Positions 1 through 9,800 of a DNA stretch of 64,000 nucleotides are shown one piece after another. The notes under the pieces are model-generated. The model did no database searches and was not told the DNA's origin. It was given only the letters and a program-made list of their open reading frames with translations. A program made the translations under genes and the position numbers. This DNA comes from Herminiimonas contaminans (GTDB taxonomy: Bacteria > Pseudomonadota > Gammaproteobacteria > Burkholderiales > Burkholderiaceae_D), in the NCBI RefSeq assembly GCF_015645465.1, contig NZ_JADOEL010000014.1, positions 37,709 to 101,708 of the forward strand, read 5' to 3'. How positions within the stretch are numbered: the first letter of the stretch is position 1; the number at the start of each line of letters is the position of its first letter.

Positions 1-2
1 AA

Positions 3-92
3 GGTTTGCTGGTGGTCGGTGCCGAGTACTCGCTGGAAACCGGTGAAGTCGAATTCTTCGACGGCCTCCCGGCTGACTTCAGCTTCGACTAA
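3..92 (+). CDS. C-terminal end of a probable beta-carbonic anhydrase (partial)
   Basis: Only the last 29 codons are inside the window, in the third frame, ending at a TAA at 90-92. The visible peptide contains VVGAEYSLETGEVEFFDG, which resembles the last beta-strand of beta-class carbonic anhydrases (a hydrophobic strand, then a Y-x-x-x-T-G-x-V-x-F element). No zinc ligand or other catalytic residue is visible, because those lie upstream of the window. The assignment therefore rests on a short tail and is tentative. The gene is convergent with the outer-membrane protein gene on the other strand that ends at 146. Confidence 0.4.
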   Translation, partial: GLLVVGAEYSLETGEVEFFDGLPADFSFD

Positions 93-145
93 TATCGCCA
101 TACGTCATGCACAGCATGCCTGTGCATGACGTTCCATCCTGAGTG

Positions 146-1234
146 TCAGTATTCGAGGCTAAGCGTAATCGAGCCGTAGCTTTGCGCCTTGTCCTGACCG
201 CGGAATTCCTTGCTGCGCAAATACTGCGCATAAGTGATCTTGCCCCCTACCCATTGCCAGGCCACACCGGCCGCGACGTCACCAACGAAATAGCGTTTCG
301 AAATACTGTGGCTGTCGGAGAAGGTATTCCCATCGAGGAAGATATTGCGGGCGACTGCACGACCATCTACCGACGCGAAGAAATGTACACCGCCATCTGC
401 CATCCGGCGTGAGGCATTGGCTGGCAGCGGCGCATTGCTGTCACTGGCCGGACGGATAGGCGCAGTACCAAAATCGTTGGGCAGGAAACTACCTATACGC
501 ACTTCCAGCCCGCCATTCAGATAAGTATTTACATTACCCAGCGCAAAACCGTAATGGCTGATCGCATCCATCTTCGGCCAGCCTGAACGCGACCAGTTGA
601 AGAACTTGGTTTTTCGTTCCTTCACGAACTGTATGCCCAGTTCATTATTGAGCTGGTTGTCCCAACCGTTGAAGCGATCGATGCCGCGTATGCGGTGGAT
701 GAAGTTTTGTGACTGGCGTGCCAGCGAAGCCGGGCCGACCATACCGATATCGATCTCGGTCACTTCCATGTCCGTATCGTTACGTGCGTTGTAGGCCAGG
801 CCGAGGTAGAGCCAGCCTGCATACGGCCGGTCATTGGTAATCAGGTCACTCCGTGTCTTATCGGTCGGCGTGTACATCTCCTGGCCCAGACTGATCACCA
901 TATTGCGTGAATCAAATACACCCGGTTGCACCCATTCTGAAACCCGATTCAGTTGGCGCACCCATTTCGGCAAGCAAGGATCGTTGATGTAATCCTCGAG
1001 GTTGGCCGAGATCCAGGAAAACTTGGCGCCGCTGGTGTAGTTATTATCCGTACCGGCAAACAAATCGTTTTCGTAATAGAAGTTGTACACATCAGGGTAA
1101 TTTTTCAACGCCCTGACGCCGGGCTTGGAGCTACAGACTTCTTCGTCAGCCCACACCGCGCCGGAAGAGAAAGCGAAAAGTGCAGCAACTAACAAATGGG
1201 GAAAACGCGGACGGGAATGACAGTCTGTATGCAT
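146..1234 (-). CDS. LpxR-family (DUF2219) outer-membrane lipid A deacylase-like protein
   Basis: The product has 362 residues. A Sec signal peptide of about 30 residues ends near AVWADE, and the protein ends in an aromatic residue (SLEY) as expected for an outer-membrane barrel. It carries the DUF2219 hallmarks: YENDLFAGTDNNYTSG near residue 55, DRPYAGWLYLGLAY, and an IHRIRGIDRFNGWDNQLNNE segment. In Salmonella LpxR, a Ca2+-dependent lipid A 3'-O-deacylase, the catalytic site uses an Asn-Asp pair early in the barrel and a histidine in the latter segment; both elements are present here. Activity on lipid A is inferred from the family. Many DUF2219 members are uncharacterised. It is transcribed alone, divergent from the MliC-type lipoprotein gene. 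Confidence 0.85.
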   Translation of the reverse strand: MHTDCHSRPRFPHLLVAALFAFSSGAVWADEEVCSSKPGVRALKNYPDVYNFYYENDLFAGTDNNYTSGAKFSWISANLEDYINDPCLPKWVRQLNRVSEWVQPGVFDSRNMVISLGQEMYTPTDKTRSDLITNDRPYAGWLYLGLAYNARNDTDMEVTEIDIGMVGPASLARQSQNFIHRIRGIDRFNGWDNQLNNELGIQFVKERKTKFFNWSRSGWPKMDAISHYGFALGNVNTYLNGGLEVRIGSFLPNDFGTAPIRPASDSNAPLPANASRRMADGGVHFFASVDGRAVARNIFLDGNTFSDSHSISKRYFVGDVAAGVAWQWVGGKITYAQYLRSKEFRGQDKAQSYGSITLSLEY

Positions 1235-1439
1235 TAATTAATAGCGGAGGTAGTGTTTAACGCGTGCCAACGGGAACGCAGATTGAATCATGCTGTCCAT
1301 CATCACCTGCCTGACAGGATAACAAAGACTACTTGCCGTGCCTGCATGCGTCAAGCTGTCAGGCTGGCGTAAGCAACACTGGACTTTGCGATGGCAGGCG
1401 CTACACTTCCTCATCGCATGTCATTTTCAGGAAACCAAC

Positions 1440-2174
1440 ATGAAAAAATTACACACTCTGCGTACCATCCTCACATTGCTGGCACTGACCGTGGCCGCGA
1501 GCGGTTGTGCCAAATGGTACAAAACCGAGAGCAAACCCAATTTATCCGGTCGCATCAGCGGCTCTGTCATTTATCGTGAACGCATTGCGCTGCCACCTGA
1601 TGCCAAGATAGTCGTCAGCCTGGAAGACGTCAGCCGTGCCGACGCCAGCGCCATCTTCGTCGCACAGCAAACCTTGCGTCCTAGCGGCCAGGTTCCTATT
1701 CAGTTTGATTTGCGCTACATCCCGTCGGCTATCGACTTGCGTCATCGCTACAACGTACGTGCAGTGATTCTGGATAACCGGGATGAACTGATGTGGACAT
1801 CGACTGAAGCTTATCCGGTCAATTTCAACGAAGCGGAAAAACCGATCAGCATCATGGTGCAACGTGTCGGCAATCCGGTCGCTGCAAATGCACCGAAGAG
1901 CAATATCGCTGCATTCAAGTGTGATGACCTGGAATTCATCGCCAAATTCCCGAACAACGACAAGGTAGAAATCATGTTGGCGGGCCGCACCATCACCCTG
2001 CCACATGTGATCTCGGGTTCCGGTGCTCGCTACTCGGACGGCTCCACTACCTTCTGGAACAAAGGTAACGAAGCGTTGTTTGAAATGAATGGCGTCAGCT
2101 ACAAAGGCTGCAAAACAGATCCACTGCCACCACCTCCTGCCACGGCTCCTTCACCGCAAGCCAAAGGCAAATAA
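1440..2174 (+). CDS. Lipoprotein fusing a YbaY/YscW-type domain to an MliC-type lysozyme inhibitor domain
   Basis: The product has 244 residues. The start chosen is the ATG at 1440, preceded by AGGAAA, because it directly begins a lipoprotein signal (MKKLHTLRTILTLLALTVAASGC) with the acylated Cys in ASGC. Residues about 35-135 match the YbaY/YscW lipoprotein family (GSVIYRERIALPPDAKIVVSL, then a Q-x-P-I-x-F-x-L-x-Y strand). Residues about 155-230 match MliC/PliC inhibitors of c-type lysozyme: an FKCDD start, SGSGARYSDG, FWNKGNEALF and a closing Cys that can disulfide with the first. The tail is proline-rich. MliC domains block lysozyme by inserting the SGxxY loop into its active site; here that loop is SGARY. 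The two-domain arrangement is inferred from motifs. Confidence 0.82.
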   Translation: MKKLHTLRTILTLLALTVAASGCAKWYKTESKPNLSGRISGSVIYRERIALPPDAKIVVSLEDVSRADASAIFVAQQTLRPSGQVPIQFDLRYIPSAIDLRHRYNVRAVILDNRDELMWTSTEAYPVNFNEAEKPISIMVQRVGNPVAANAPKSNIAAFKCDDLEFIAKFPNNDKVEIMLAGRTITLPHVISGSGARYSDGSTTFWNKGNEALFEMNGVSYKGCKTDPLPPPPATAPSPQAKGK

Positions 2175-2184
2175 GTCAACTCCA

Positions 2185-2778
2185 TCAAACGCGCTGCCAG
2201 ACCAGTAAGCGATTATTGGCTGGCATCGCGTGATCTGCGTGCAACTGCAAACCCTGCTCCTTTGCTAAAGCGTTGACCGCTTCACTATCGCGTATGCCCA
2301 TATGCACAGCCTGCGCCCTGAGTGATGCATCGAATTGCGCATTCCCGGCGCTGGTAAATTTTCCATCGTAATTGAATGGTCCATACACACAGAACTTGCC
2401 GCCCGGGTTCAGGCGCTGTGCAATCCCCTTGAACATATTCTGTACCTGATGCCAGGCCATGATGTGACACGTGTTAGCAGTGAACGCCGCATCATAAGTC
2501 TGCACCGGCCAATCCGGCTGCTCCATATCCAGCACCAGCGGTGACAACACATTCGGTAAATCCGCTTCCTGCATCCATGCGGCTATGCTCGAATGGTTCT
2601 GCGGCAAGTCACTGGTTTGCCAAATCAGATGCGGCATGTGCGCAGCAAAGAAAACCGCATGCTGGCCCGTACCGCTACCGACCTCCAACACGGTCTTGCT
2701 GCTCGCGAGCTCGCTGCTTAATACTGCCAGTATCGGTTCACGATTACGTTCACTGGCACTGGAAAATTGTTTGCTCAT
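2185..2778 (-). CDS. DUF938 family SAM-dependent methyltransferase
   Basis: The product has 197 residues, the usual length for DUF938. Motif I of class I methyltransferases is clear (VLEVGSGTGQHAVFFA near residue 35), followed by an acidic residue ending strand 2 (TSDLPQN) and a conserved FTANTCHIMAW segment. LNPGGKFCVYGPFNYDGKFT is a family signature. Cytosolic. The substrate is not known for the family. The gene is convergent with the MliC lipoprotein gene, 10 bases away, and lies just downstream of the GIY-YIG gene on the same strand, so the two may be co-transcribed. Confidence 0.88.
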   Translation of the reverse strand: MSKQFSSASERNREPILAVLSSELASSKTVLEVGSGTGQHAVFFAAHMPHLIWQTSDLPQNHSSIAAWMQEADLPNVLSPLVLDMEQPDWPVQTYDAAFTANTCHIMAWHQVQNMFKGIAQRLNPGGKFCVYGPFNYDGKFTSAGNAQFDASLRAQAVHMGIRDSEAVNALAKEQGLQLHADHAMPANNRLLVWQRV

Positions 2779-2794
2779 GGCGTTCTTCTTACGA

Positions 2795-3094
2795 TTAATC
2801 AGTTGATAGCCGGGCTATATGGTCAGCCAGGGAAATAGTCCATAGCGCATCGCGCTGCAGGCACAAGCTGCGCTTCTGGGCAGCGCTCAGACGCTTCATT
2901 GCATATTCAGCCTTGGAAGCCGTCGAACGATCCGGATACTCCAGCACCGCCAGCAAACGTCGCGGCGGATTAGAACGCGTGTAGCGTGCACCCTTGCCGC
3001 TCGCATGCGCCTTGTAACGCGCGTGTACATCGACGGCAATACCGGTATAGATGCTGCCGTTCCTGCATTCGAGGAGATAAAGAAACCATGTCAT
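2795..3094 (-). CDS. GIY-YIG domain protein, YhbQ/UPF0213 type
   Basis: A small 99-residue protein that is essentially one GIY-YIG domain. The two strands are recognisable as FLYLLEC and IYTGIAVDVHARYKAH, followed by GKGARYTR and the R-x-L-x-x-x-E-Y segment, and a late KRLSAAQK stretch. Single-domain GIY-YIG proteins of this size belong to the YhbQ/UPF0213 group, for which a nuclease or DNA-repair role is suggested but not firmly established. It starts only about 70 bases from the divergent cytochrome c gene, so the promoters must be close together or overlapping. Confidence 0.88.
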   Translation of the reverse strand: MTWFLYLLECRNGSIYTGIAVDVHARYKAHASGKGARYTRSNPPRRLLAVLEYPDRSTASKAEYAMKRLSAAQKRSLCLQRDALWTISLADHIARLSTD

Positions 3095-3167
3095 GCGCGC
3101 TAGTATAAAGAGCTTTCACCGGCACAGCGATTCGTATCACACGCTGTATGGTTATACTGGCAGCACT

Positions 3168-3983
3168 ATGCGAGCACCTGCCTTCTTCCGTTCCGTCTTC
3201 ATCAGCGTATTGCTGCTAAGCGCCCACTTGCTTCCGGCACATGCCCAGGATGCCAGGCTGCAGCTGCGCGTCGGCAGCCAGCAGCAAACCCTGGCTCTCA
3301 CCGATTTACTGAAGCACCCGGCAATACGCACCATCAAAATCCCGGCCGATGTAAGCTATAAACGTGCGATGGAATATCGCGCCTTGCCTTTACTGGCGAT
3401 ACTGCGCGACATCAGCAAGATCGATACCCTGCAGTTCAAAGCCAGCGATGGCTTCGTCGCGAATATTCCAGTCTCGTCGTTTCTGGGTGAGTCCGAAGCA
3501 TGGCTGGCAATAGAAGTACCGCAAGCACCGTGGCCGGCATTAAAGGCAGGCGGCCCCAGCGCCGGACCTTTTTACCTGGTCTGGCTGGCACCGGAGAAAA
3601 GTCAGATCACGCAAGAACAATGGCCGTACCAGATCGCCAGCATCAGCGATGTCACGCCACTGCACAGCCGCTACCCGCAAATCAAACCACACACCGCAGC
3701 TGACAGCGCCGCCTATCGCGGCATGCAAATCTATGCGACGCAATGCGCCAGCTGTCATCAGGTTAATGGTGGCGGCGATGCAGCAGTCGGCCCGGACCTG
3801 AACCGTCCGGCCAATCCGACTGAATACTTTAACGAAGCCTACCTGAGAAAATATCTGCGCGATCCGGCAGCGGTGCGCAGCTGGCCAGGCATGACGATGC
3901 CGGGCTTCGCCGACAGCGTCATGAGTGAATCACAGATGGATGATTTACTGGCCTACCTGCGCCAGATGGCACTGCAGAAGTGA
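3168..3983 (+). CDS. Exported c-type cytochrome with an N-terminal molybdopterin-oxidoreductase-like region
   Basis: The product has 271 residues. The start at 3168 places a clean signal peptide first (MRAPAFFRSVFISVLLLS, cleavage near AHAQD); an upstream in-frame start would bury it. The C-terminal 90 residues are a class I cytochrome c: CASCH haem motif near residue 190, then GPDLNRP, and a methionine ligand candidate in the GMTMPGF segment. The first 150 mature residues (RALPLLAIL, LQFKASDGFVANIP, GGPSAGPFYLVW) resemble the fold seen in sulfite-oxidase-type molybdopterin domains, without an obvious cofactor-binding Cys. It probably transfers electrons in the periplasm. The gene stops exactly where the convergent methyltransferase gene ends. 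Confidence 0.8.
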   Translation: MRAPAFFRSVFISVLLLSAHLLPAHAQDARLQLRVGSQQQTLALTDLLKHPAIRTIKIPADVSYKRAMEYRALPLLAILRDISKIDTLQFKASDGFVANIPVSSFLGESEAWLAIEVPQAPWPALKAGGPSAGPFYLVWLAPEKSQITQEQWPYQIASISDVTPLHSRYPQIKPHTAADSAAYRGMQIYATQCASCHQVNGGGDAAVGPDLNRPANPTEYFNEAYLRKYLRDPAAVRSWPGMTMPGFADSVMSESQMDDLLAYLRQMALQK

Positions 3984-4826
3984 TTAGTTATCAGGCGTTG
4001 CATCGGTAAAGAAACGCGGCTGCATCTCTTCCAGTCCCAGCGTCTGCAATACTTCGTGCAAACGTTCGGTTGGACGTCGACGTGGCAAGCCCTTATAGCT
4101 GGCGATGATCAATTCATTCTTCATCGAATGCTCCCAGCCCACCAGCTCTGTCACATTGACCTGATAGCCATGTGCTTCCAGCTGCAAACAACGCAGCACA
4201 TTGGTAACCTGGCTACCGAATTCGCGTGTGTGCAAAGGATGACGCCAGATTTCAGTCAGTGCGCTTTTCGCCAGCGTCTTGCCCTTGTTCTTCTTCAGGA
4301 CTGAGGCGACCTCTGCCTGGCAGCACGGTACCAGCACGATGAACTTGGCCTGCTTCTTCAAGGCAAAATGAATCGCATCGTCCGTTGCGGTATTGCAGGC
4401 ATGCAGTGCGGTGACCACATCTATCTTCTCCGGCAACAAATCCGAGGTGATCGATTCCGCCACTGACAGATTGAGGAAGGACATGCCAGGGAATTCCAGC
4501 TTTTTGGCCAGTGCTTCTGACTTCTGCACCAGCTCGTCGCGTGTTTCTATGCCGTAAATGCGTGAATTGTCCTTGCGTTCCTTAAAGAACAAATCATAAA
4601 GGATGAAGCCGAGGTAGGATTTACCGGCACCATGATCAGCCAGCGTAATATCTGGATGATCATTCTGGATTTCCTGCAGCAGCGGCTCAATAAACTGATA
4701 CAAGTGATAAACCTGCTTCAGCTTGCGGCGGCTATCCTGATTCAGCTTGCCGTCACGTGTCAGGATGTGTAACTCTTTCAGTAGCTCTATCGACTGGCCG
4801 GGACGTATTTCGTGGGTGTTGCTCAT
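3984..4826 (-). CDS. Class I SAM-dependent methyltransferase (methyltransferase-32-like)
   Basis: The product has 280 residues from the ATG at 4826; an upstream in-frame ATG at 4892 would add 22 residues with no domain character. The core shows DHGAGKSYLGFILYDLFF (SAM-binding strand 1 and loop, near residue 65), IYGIETRDEL (acidic end of strand 2) and VVTALHACNTATDDAIHFA, the signature of the Methyltransf_32 family. FIVLVPCCQAEV follows, with paired cysteines. The substrate is unknown. The gene is divergent from tamA, with about 200 bases between them. Family assignment is good; function beyond SAM-dependent methyl transfer cannot be stated. Confidence 0.8.
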   Translation of the reverse strand: MSNTHEIRPGQSIELLKELHILTRDGKLNQDSRRKLKQVYHLYQFIEPLLQEIQNDHPDITLADHGAGKSYLGFILYDLFFKERKDNSRIYGIETRDELVQKSEALAKKLEFPGMSFLNLSVAESITSDLLPEKIDVVTALHACNTATDDAIHFALKKQAKFIVLVPCCQAEVASVLKKNKGKTLAKSALTEIWRHPLHTREFGSQVTNVLRCLQLEAHGYQVNVTELVGWEHSMKNELIIASYKGLPRRRPTERLHEVLQTLGLEEMQPRFFTDATPDN

Positions 4827-5030
4827 CTGGCGGATTTCCGTGAATCGTGGGGTGCGCCCACTATAGGGATTTTGCCTCTGTGCGGCAAGCATAGACCGGA
4901 TACATGCAGGTGATCCATGCCTTTTCCGCTGTCAAAACGACCATACGCCGGGCAAATACTGATAATACTGATAAGATTGGGCAACTCGTGGCTGTCAGCG
5001 AATTTGCAAAATCGACATGCTTGTCTTGTC

Positions 5031-6830
5031 ATGCCGCTTTTCCAATTACCCATCATTACCAACAACGTGCCAAGAGTTACCCTTAACAAACTTTCAGCGT
5101 GGCGGCTCCTGCTTTGCTCCTTACTGATTGCGCTGTGCCTGCCTTTCACCAGCGTAGCCGCCCCTTCCTACACTGTCTCCATCAGCGGTGCGGATAGTTA
5201 CACCTCGCTGCTTAACGAACATCTGGACGTCGTCAAACGCAGCAAGTCCGAAGACATCAACGAAGAAGAAGTGCAGAGACTGGTCGCGGTCGCCCCGACC
5301 CAGGTGCGCTCACTGCTGGCGACCGAAGGCTACTTCGCTCCTGTCGTGAACGCGACGCTGGACCAGCAAAGCACACCATGGGTGGCGCACCTCAATATAG
5401 AACCGGGTCCGGCAACCAAAATCGAGTCGGTCAACATTAGCTTCAGCGGTGACATTGAGCAAAAGAATCCGCGCCGCATCGAACAGCTACGCGAAAACTG
5501 GGGTCTGAAAATAGGCTCCACCTTTCGTCAAAGTGCATGGGACAGCGCCAAGGGCGATTTGCTCAAAGCCATGCTCAACCGTGATTATCCAGCCGCCGCT
5601 GTGTCCCATAGCGAAGCGCGCATCGATCCGACGACACACACCGCAGCACTGATAGTGCAAGTCAACTCCGGCCCAGCCTTTACCTTCGGCGAACTCGAGA
5701 TCGTCGGCCTGAATCGCTACTCACGCACCATGGTGGAAAAACTCAACCCGATCAAACCAGGTGAGCGCTATTCACAGGAAAAACTCAACGAGCTGCAGGC
5801 ACGGGTACAAGACACAGGCTATTTCCGCTCAGCCTTTGCCACTATCGAAGTCAATCCCGCGCATCCGCATAACGTACCGATCAAGCTCGACCTGACAGAG
5901 AATGAACGCCGTCGTTTGTCGCTGGGTCTGGGCTTCTCCACCGACAATGGCGCACGTGCGCAAATGAAATGGACCGACCGTCACTTCCTCGGCAAGGACT
6001 GGCGTCTGGAATCCCAGCTGCGCGCCGATCGTGACAACCGCCTGCTGGGTGGCGATGTCTACCTGCCGACTTTGGAAAACGACTGGCGTCCCAGCGTCGG
6101 TGCCAACTATGAATACACCAACAGCTCAGGCGAGGCGAACGATAAATTCCGTACCGGCGCACGCCTGATCAGCCCGGACAAACGCAATGAAAGCATAGTC
6201 GGCGTCGCCTTCCTCACGGATCGCCAGCGCATCGGTAATGTCTACAGCAATAACCGTGAAGCACTGATCGCGTCCTACACCTACACCATGCGTCGCGTGA
6301 ACAATCTGATTTCACCGACACGTGGTTACTACGCTTCGATCGAACTGGGCGTCGGCCCGGGTGGCGTGGTCAACAAAAAAGGACTGGTACGCACAGTAGG
6401 CCGCGCCACCTGGCTCTCACCCAGCTATGGTCGCTTCCAGGCTGTGCTGCGCGGTCAGGTCGGTCAGGTATTCGGTGCCAATTCCGACACCGTGCCTAGT
6501 GATTTGCTGTTCCGCACTGGTGGTGACCAGACGGTACGCGGCTATGGCTACAACACATTGGGCGTCGCACAAGATGGTGCGATCGTCGGCGGTACCGTCA
6601 GCGCAGTAGTGAGTGCGGAAGTAATTTACAGCGTCACGCCGGAATGGGGTGCCGCTGTATTTACCGATGCCGGTAACGCGGCCGACTCATGGAAAGGTTT
6701 CCGCCTCGCGCAAGGTAGCGGCGTAGGTGCGCGCTGGCGCAGCCCTATCGGCCCGGTCAACCTCGATCTCGCTTACGGTCACGACACGAAAGACCTGCGT
6801 CTACACTTCTCTATCGGTTATGGCTTCTGA
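5031..6830 (+). CDS. tamA: TamA, outer-membrane barrel of the translocation and assembly module
   Basis: An Omp85-family protein of about 599 residues. After the signal peptide (core LLLCSLLIALCLPF, cleavage near SVAAP) come POTRA domains (TYTVSISGAD, then INISFSGDIE and FGELEIVGLNRYS), and a 16-strand barrel from about residue 290 (LSLGLGFSTDNGARA) ending in FSIGYGF. The VRGYGYNTLG segment is the Omp85 VRGY/F motif. With TamB it promotes insertion of outer-membrane proteins and has been tied to phospholipid transport. The start is uncertain: ATG 4917 has a fair AGGTGA site but would place the signal peptide internally, and GTG 5067 is also possible. It overlaps tamB by 11 bases, so translation is coupled. 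Confidence 0.9.
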   Translation: MPLFQLPIITNNVPRVTLNKLSAWRLLLCSLLIALCLPFTSVAAPSYTVSISGADSYTSLLNEHLDVVKRSKSEDINEEEVQRLVAVAPTQVRSLLATEGYFAPVVNATLDQQSTPWVAHLNIEPGPATKIESVNISFSGDIEQKNPRRIEQLRENWGLKIGSTFRQSAWDSAKGDLLKAMLNRDYPAAAVSHSEARIDPTTHTAALIVQVNSGPAFTFGELEIVGLNRYSRTMVEKLNPIKPGERYSQEKLNELQARVQDTGYFRSAFATIEVNPAHPHNVPIKLDLTENERRRLSLGLGFSTDNGARAQMKWTDRHFLGKDWRLESQLRADRDNRLLGGDVYLPTLENDWRPSVGANYEYTNSSGEANDKFRTGARLISPDKRNESIVGVAFLTDRQRIGNVYSNNREALIASYTYTMRRVNNLISPTRGYYASIELGVGPGGVVNKKGLVRTVGRATWLSPSYGRFQAVLRGQVGQVFGANSDTVPSDLLFRTGGDQTVRGYGYNTLGVAQDGAIVGGTVSAVVSAEVIYSVTPEWGAAVFTDAGNAADSWKGFRLAQGSGVGARWRSPIGPVNLDLAYGHDTKDLRLHFSIGYGF

Positions 6831-9800
6831 CGATCAAAAAACTTCCGCTCCGCCACGCAAGCACAGATTACGCGTCTGGCTGTTCTGTTTGCTTGCGGTC
6901 GTCATTGTCGTGCTGGCGGCGGGTGGCTGGCTGCTGAAAAGCGAAAGCGGTGCGCAGTTTGCCCTCGGCCTGGTCGACAAATTAAGCGGCGGCATGGTGC
7001 AGAGTCGCGAGGTCAGCGGTCAACTGAGCGGCCCGCTGCAAATCAAACAGCTCAACATCAAGCTGGAAAATCAAACCATCACACTGGACGATGTGCTGCT
7101 TGAAACGCAGCTTTCAGCCTTGCTGGCCGGGAAGGTACACATCCCGCTGCTGCAAATCGGCAAGCTGGGCATCATCAGCAAAATCGACCAAAGCAAGGAA
7201 CCGTCCACTCTGCCGGATAGCATCAGCCTGCCCGTCAAACTCAAGGTAGACCAGCTGCAAGTCAATGGCGGTAGCGTGGCCTGGGGGCCGCTCGATGTAG
7301 TGACACTGGGCGCGTTCGCCGTCAAGCTGGATTTCGATGGCAAGCGCTATCTGCTCGATCTCGATCAACTGGCCGCACGCTCTTCGTCCGGCAACAATAG
7401 CTACAGCGGCAAAATCAACGGTCATGCTTCGCTGTCGACGACCAAGCCCTACCCGCTGCAGGCGAGTCTGGTCAGCAGCACCGAAGCCATGCTCGACGAA
7501 CAGCATCTGGGTGCCAATGCACGCATAGACCTGGATGGTTCGCTGGCCGAAATCGTGAGCACTATCGATGCACAAGTAAACAAAGCCATCATCAAGGGCA
7601 AGGTCGTCGCCAAACCGTTTTCCGATAGCATGCTGGGCGCAGCCGACCTGACGGCAACAGCACTCAACCTGAACGAACTCGGCAAGGACTTACCGAAGAC
7701 CAATATCAATCTGCAACTGCATGCCACTGAAAACGGTACCGGCACACTGAGCATCAACAACGCTGCCGCCGGTACCTATGATGAAGGTCGCATACCGCTG
7801 ACAGATCTGTCGCTCAGCTTCGCACAAAAGGAGGAAGCCTTCCTGCTGGATCCGCTGGTCATCAAGCTCGGCAGCACGCAACGCCCTGCGGGCAGCATCA
7901 ACGGCCATGGTAAATATGCCGATGGCGCATTGAACATCACACTGAAGACCGACGCGCTGGACCTGAAGAAACTGGATCAGCGCATGCGTGCCACCAAACT
8001 GGCGATCAAGCTGGATATCGCACATAGCGAAGGCAAGCAAGTCATCACGCTGGCTGCCACCGAACCATTAAAGAAAAGCAGGCTCAGCCTGAACGCGCAC
8101 GGCGTCATCGCGGATGAAGCATTGACGGTAGACAAGCTGGAACTGCGCGCCGATGCCAGCGCGATTGATGCCAGCGCACATATCGCTTTCAGCGGTAAGC
8201 AGGCTTACAGTGCGAAAGGCGTTATCCGTCAATTCAATCCGCGCGTGCTCGGTGACTTCGCACAATTGCCGACGCTGAACCTGAACGGCAACTTCTCCGT
8301 CAGCGGCGCACGTCTGCCGCATCTGGAAAGTGATCTCAGCTTCCGCATCCATGACAGCCAGCTGGCAGGCAATCCTTTGAGCGGTGAAGGCGAAGTGCAT
8401 TTGCGCGCGCAAACGCTGAACATCCCCAAGCTGCTGCTGATCGCAGGCAAAAACCGCCTGACCGCCAACGGCAGGCTGGATGAAAACAACTCGCGCCTGA
8501 GCTTCGATCTGCAAGCACCGGCATTGGCGCAGCTGGGATCGGAATTCGTCGGTGAGCTGCAAGTCAACGGCGAAGTACGCGGCAAGTTGCAGCAACCGCG
8601 CATCATCGCCGACTGGAAAGGCAATCAGGTACGCGTACCCGGCCAGACCCGCATCGGCACTGTAGTGGGCAAAGCCGACCTGACACTGAACCTGAATGAC
8701 AACGCTTTCCTGCTCAGCAATCTCACGCTAAATACGAATGCCACAGCGGTGCAGTCCAGTGGACAGCAATTCGCCAAACTGGATGCGCAAGCGCAGTTCG
8801 CAGCACAAGACCATGCACCACTCTCCATCCTCGTCCATGCAGATAATCTCAGCGGACAGCTGCGCGCCAACACCTTTGATCTCAAGGTCAGCGGCACAAC
8901 GGCGCAACACACACTGAGCAGCAGTCTCGACGAGCGTGAACAAAAATGGAAGTTCAGCGCAGCAGGCGGCTTGAAAAACCTGGCCCGCGCGGCGCGCTGG
9001 GAAGGCAATATCAACGTCCTCGATACCACCGGACGTTTCAATGCCAAACTGGAAGCACCTGCGCCTTTGCTGATTTCGCAAAAGCAGGTGCAACTGGATC
9101 AGTTCAAAATTAACGCCAACAACGCCAGCATCCAGGTCGAGCAATTCCTGCGCACCGAACGCAGCATCAGCACACGCGGTAACTTTAAACGTGTGCGGCC
9201 GGGTGAGATTCTGCATTTACTGAACCAGGCACCTATCGCAACCGGTGACCTCACCTTAGGCGGCGAATGGAATCTGGTGATGGCCGACAAACTCGATGGC
9301 AATCTCAGCATCCGCCGTGAAAGCGGTGATATCGCGATACACGGTAGCGCATCGACCGCACTGGGCCTGAACGCATTCGAAGTGAACGCCACTGCCAACA
9401 AAGGTCAGCTCACAGCACAGCTGCTGGCTGACGGCAAACGTACCGGTCGCATCGAAGGACAGCTGGCAACAACCATAGGCGGCGACGGACGCTTCTCGAT
9501 TGCACCGAATGCACCGCTGTCAGGCAAGCTCAAGATGAATACGCCTACCCTTGCCTGGCTGGGTCCGCTGATTTCGCCATCACTGGTGATGGAAGGCAAT
9601 CTGCAAGCCGACGTCGTACTCGATGGCAGTTTCGCCAAACCGCGCCTGCAAGGGCCGGTCAATGCAGATGGTTTACGTCTGTTGTTTACCGACACCGGCA
9701 TAGACCTGAAACAAGGCGTATTGCGCAGCAGCTTCCAGACCGATCAGCTGATGATTACCCAACTCAGTTTCAAGAACGATGGCGACCTGCTGATCTCCGG

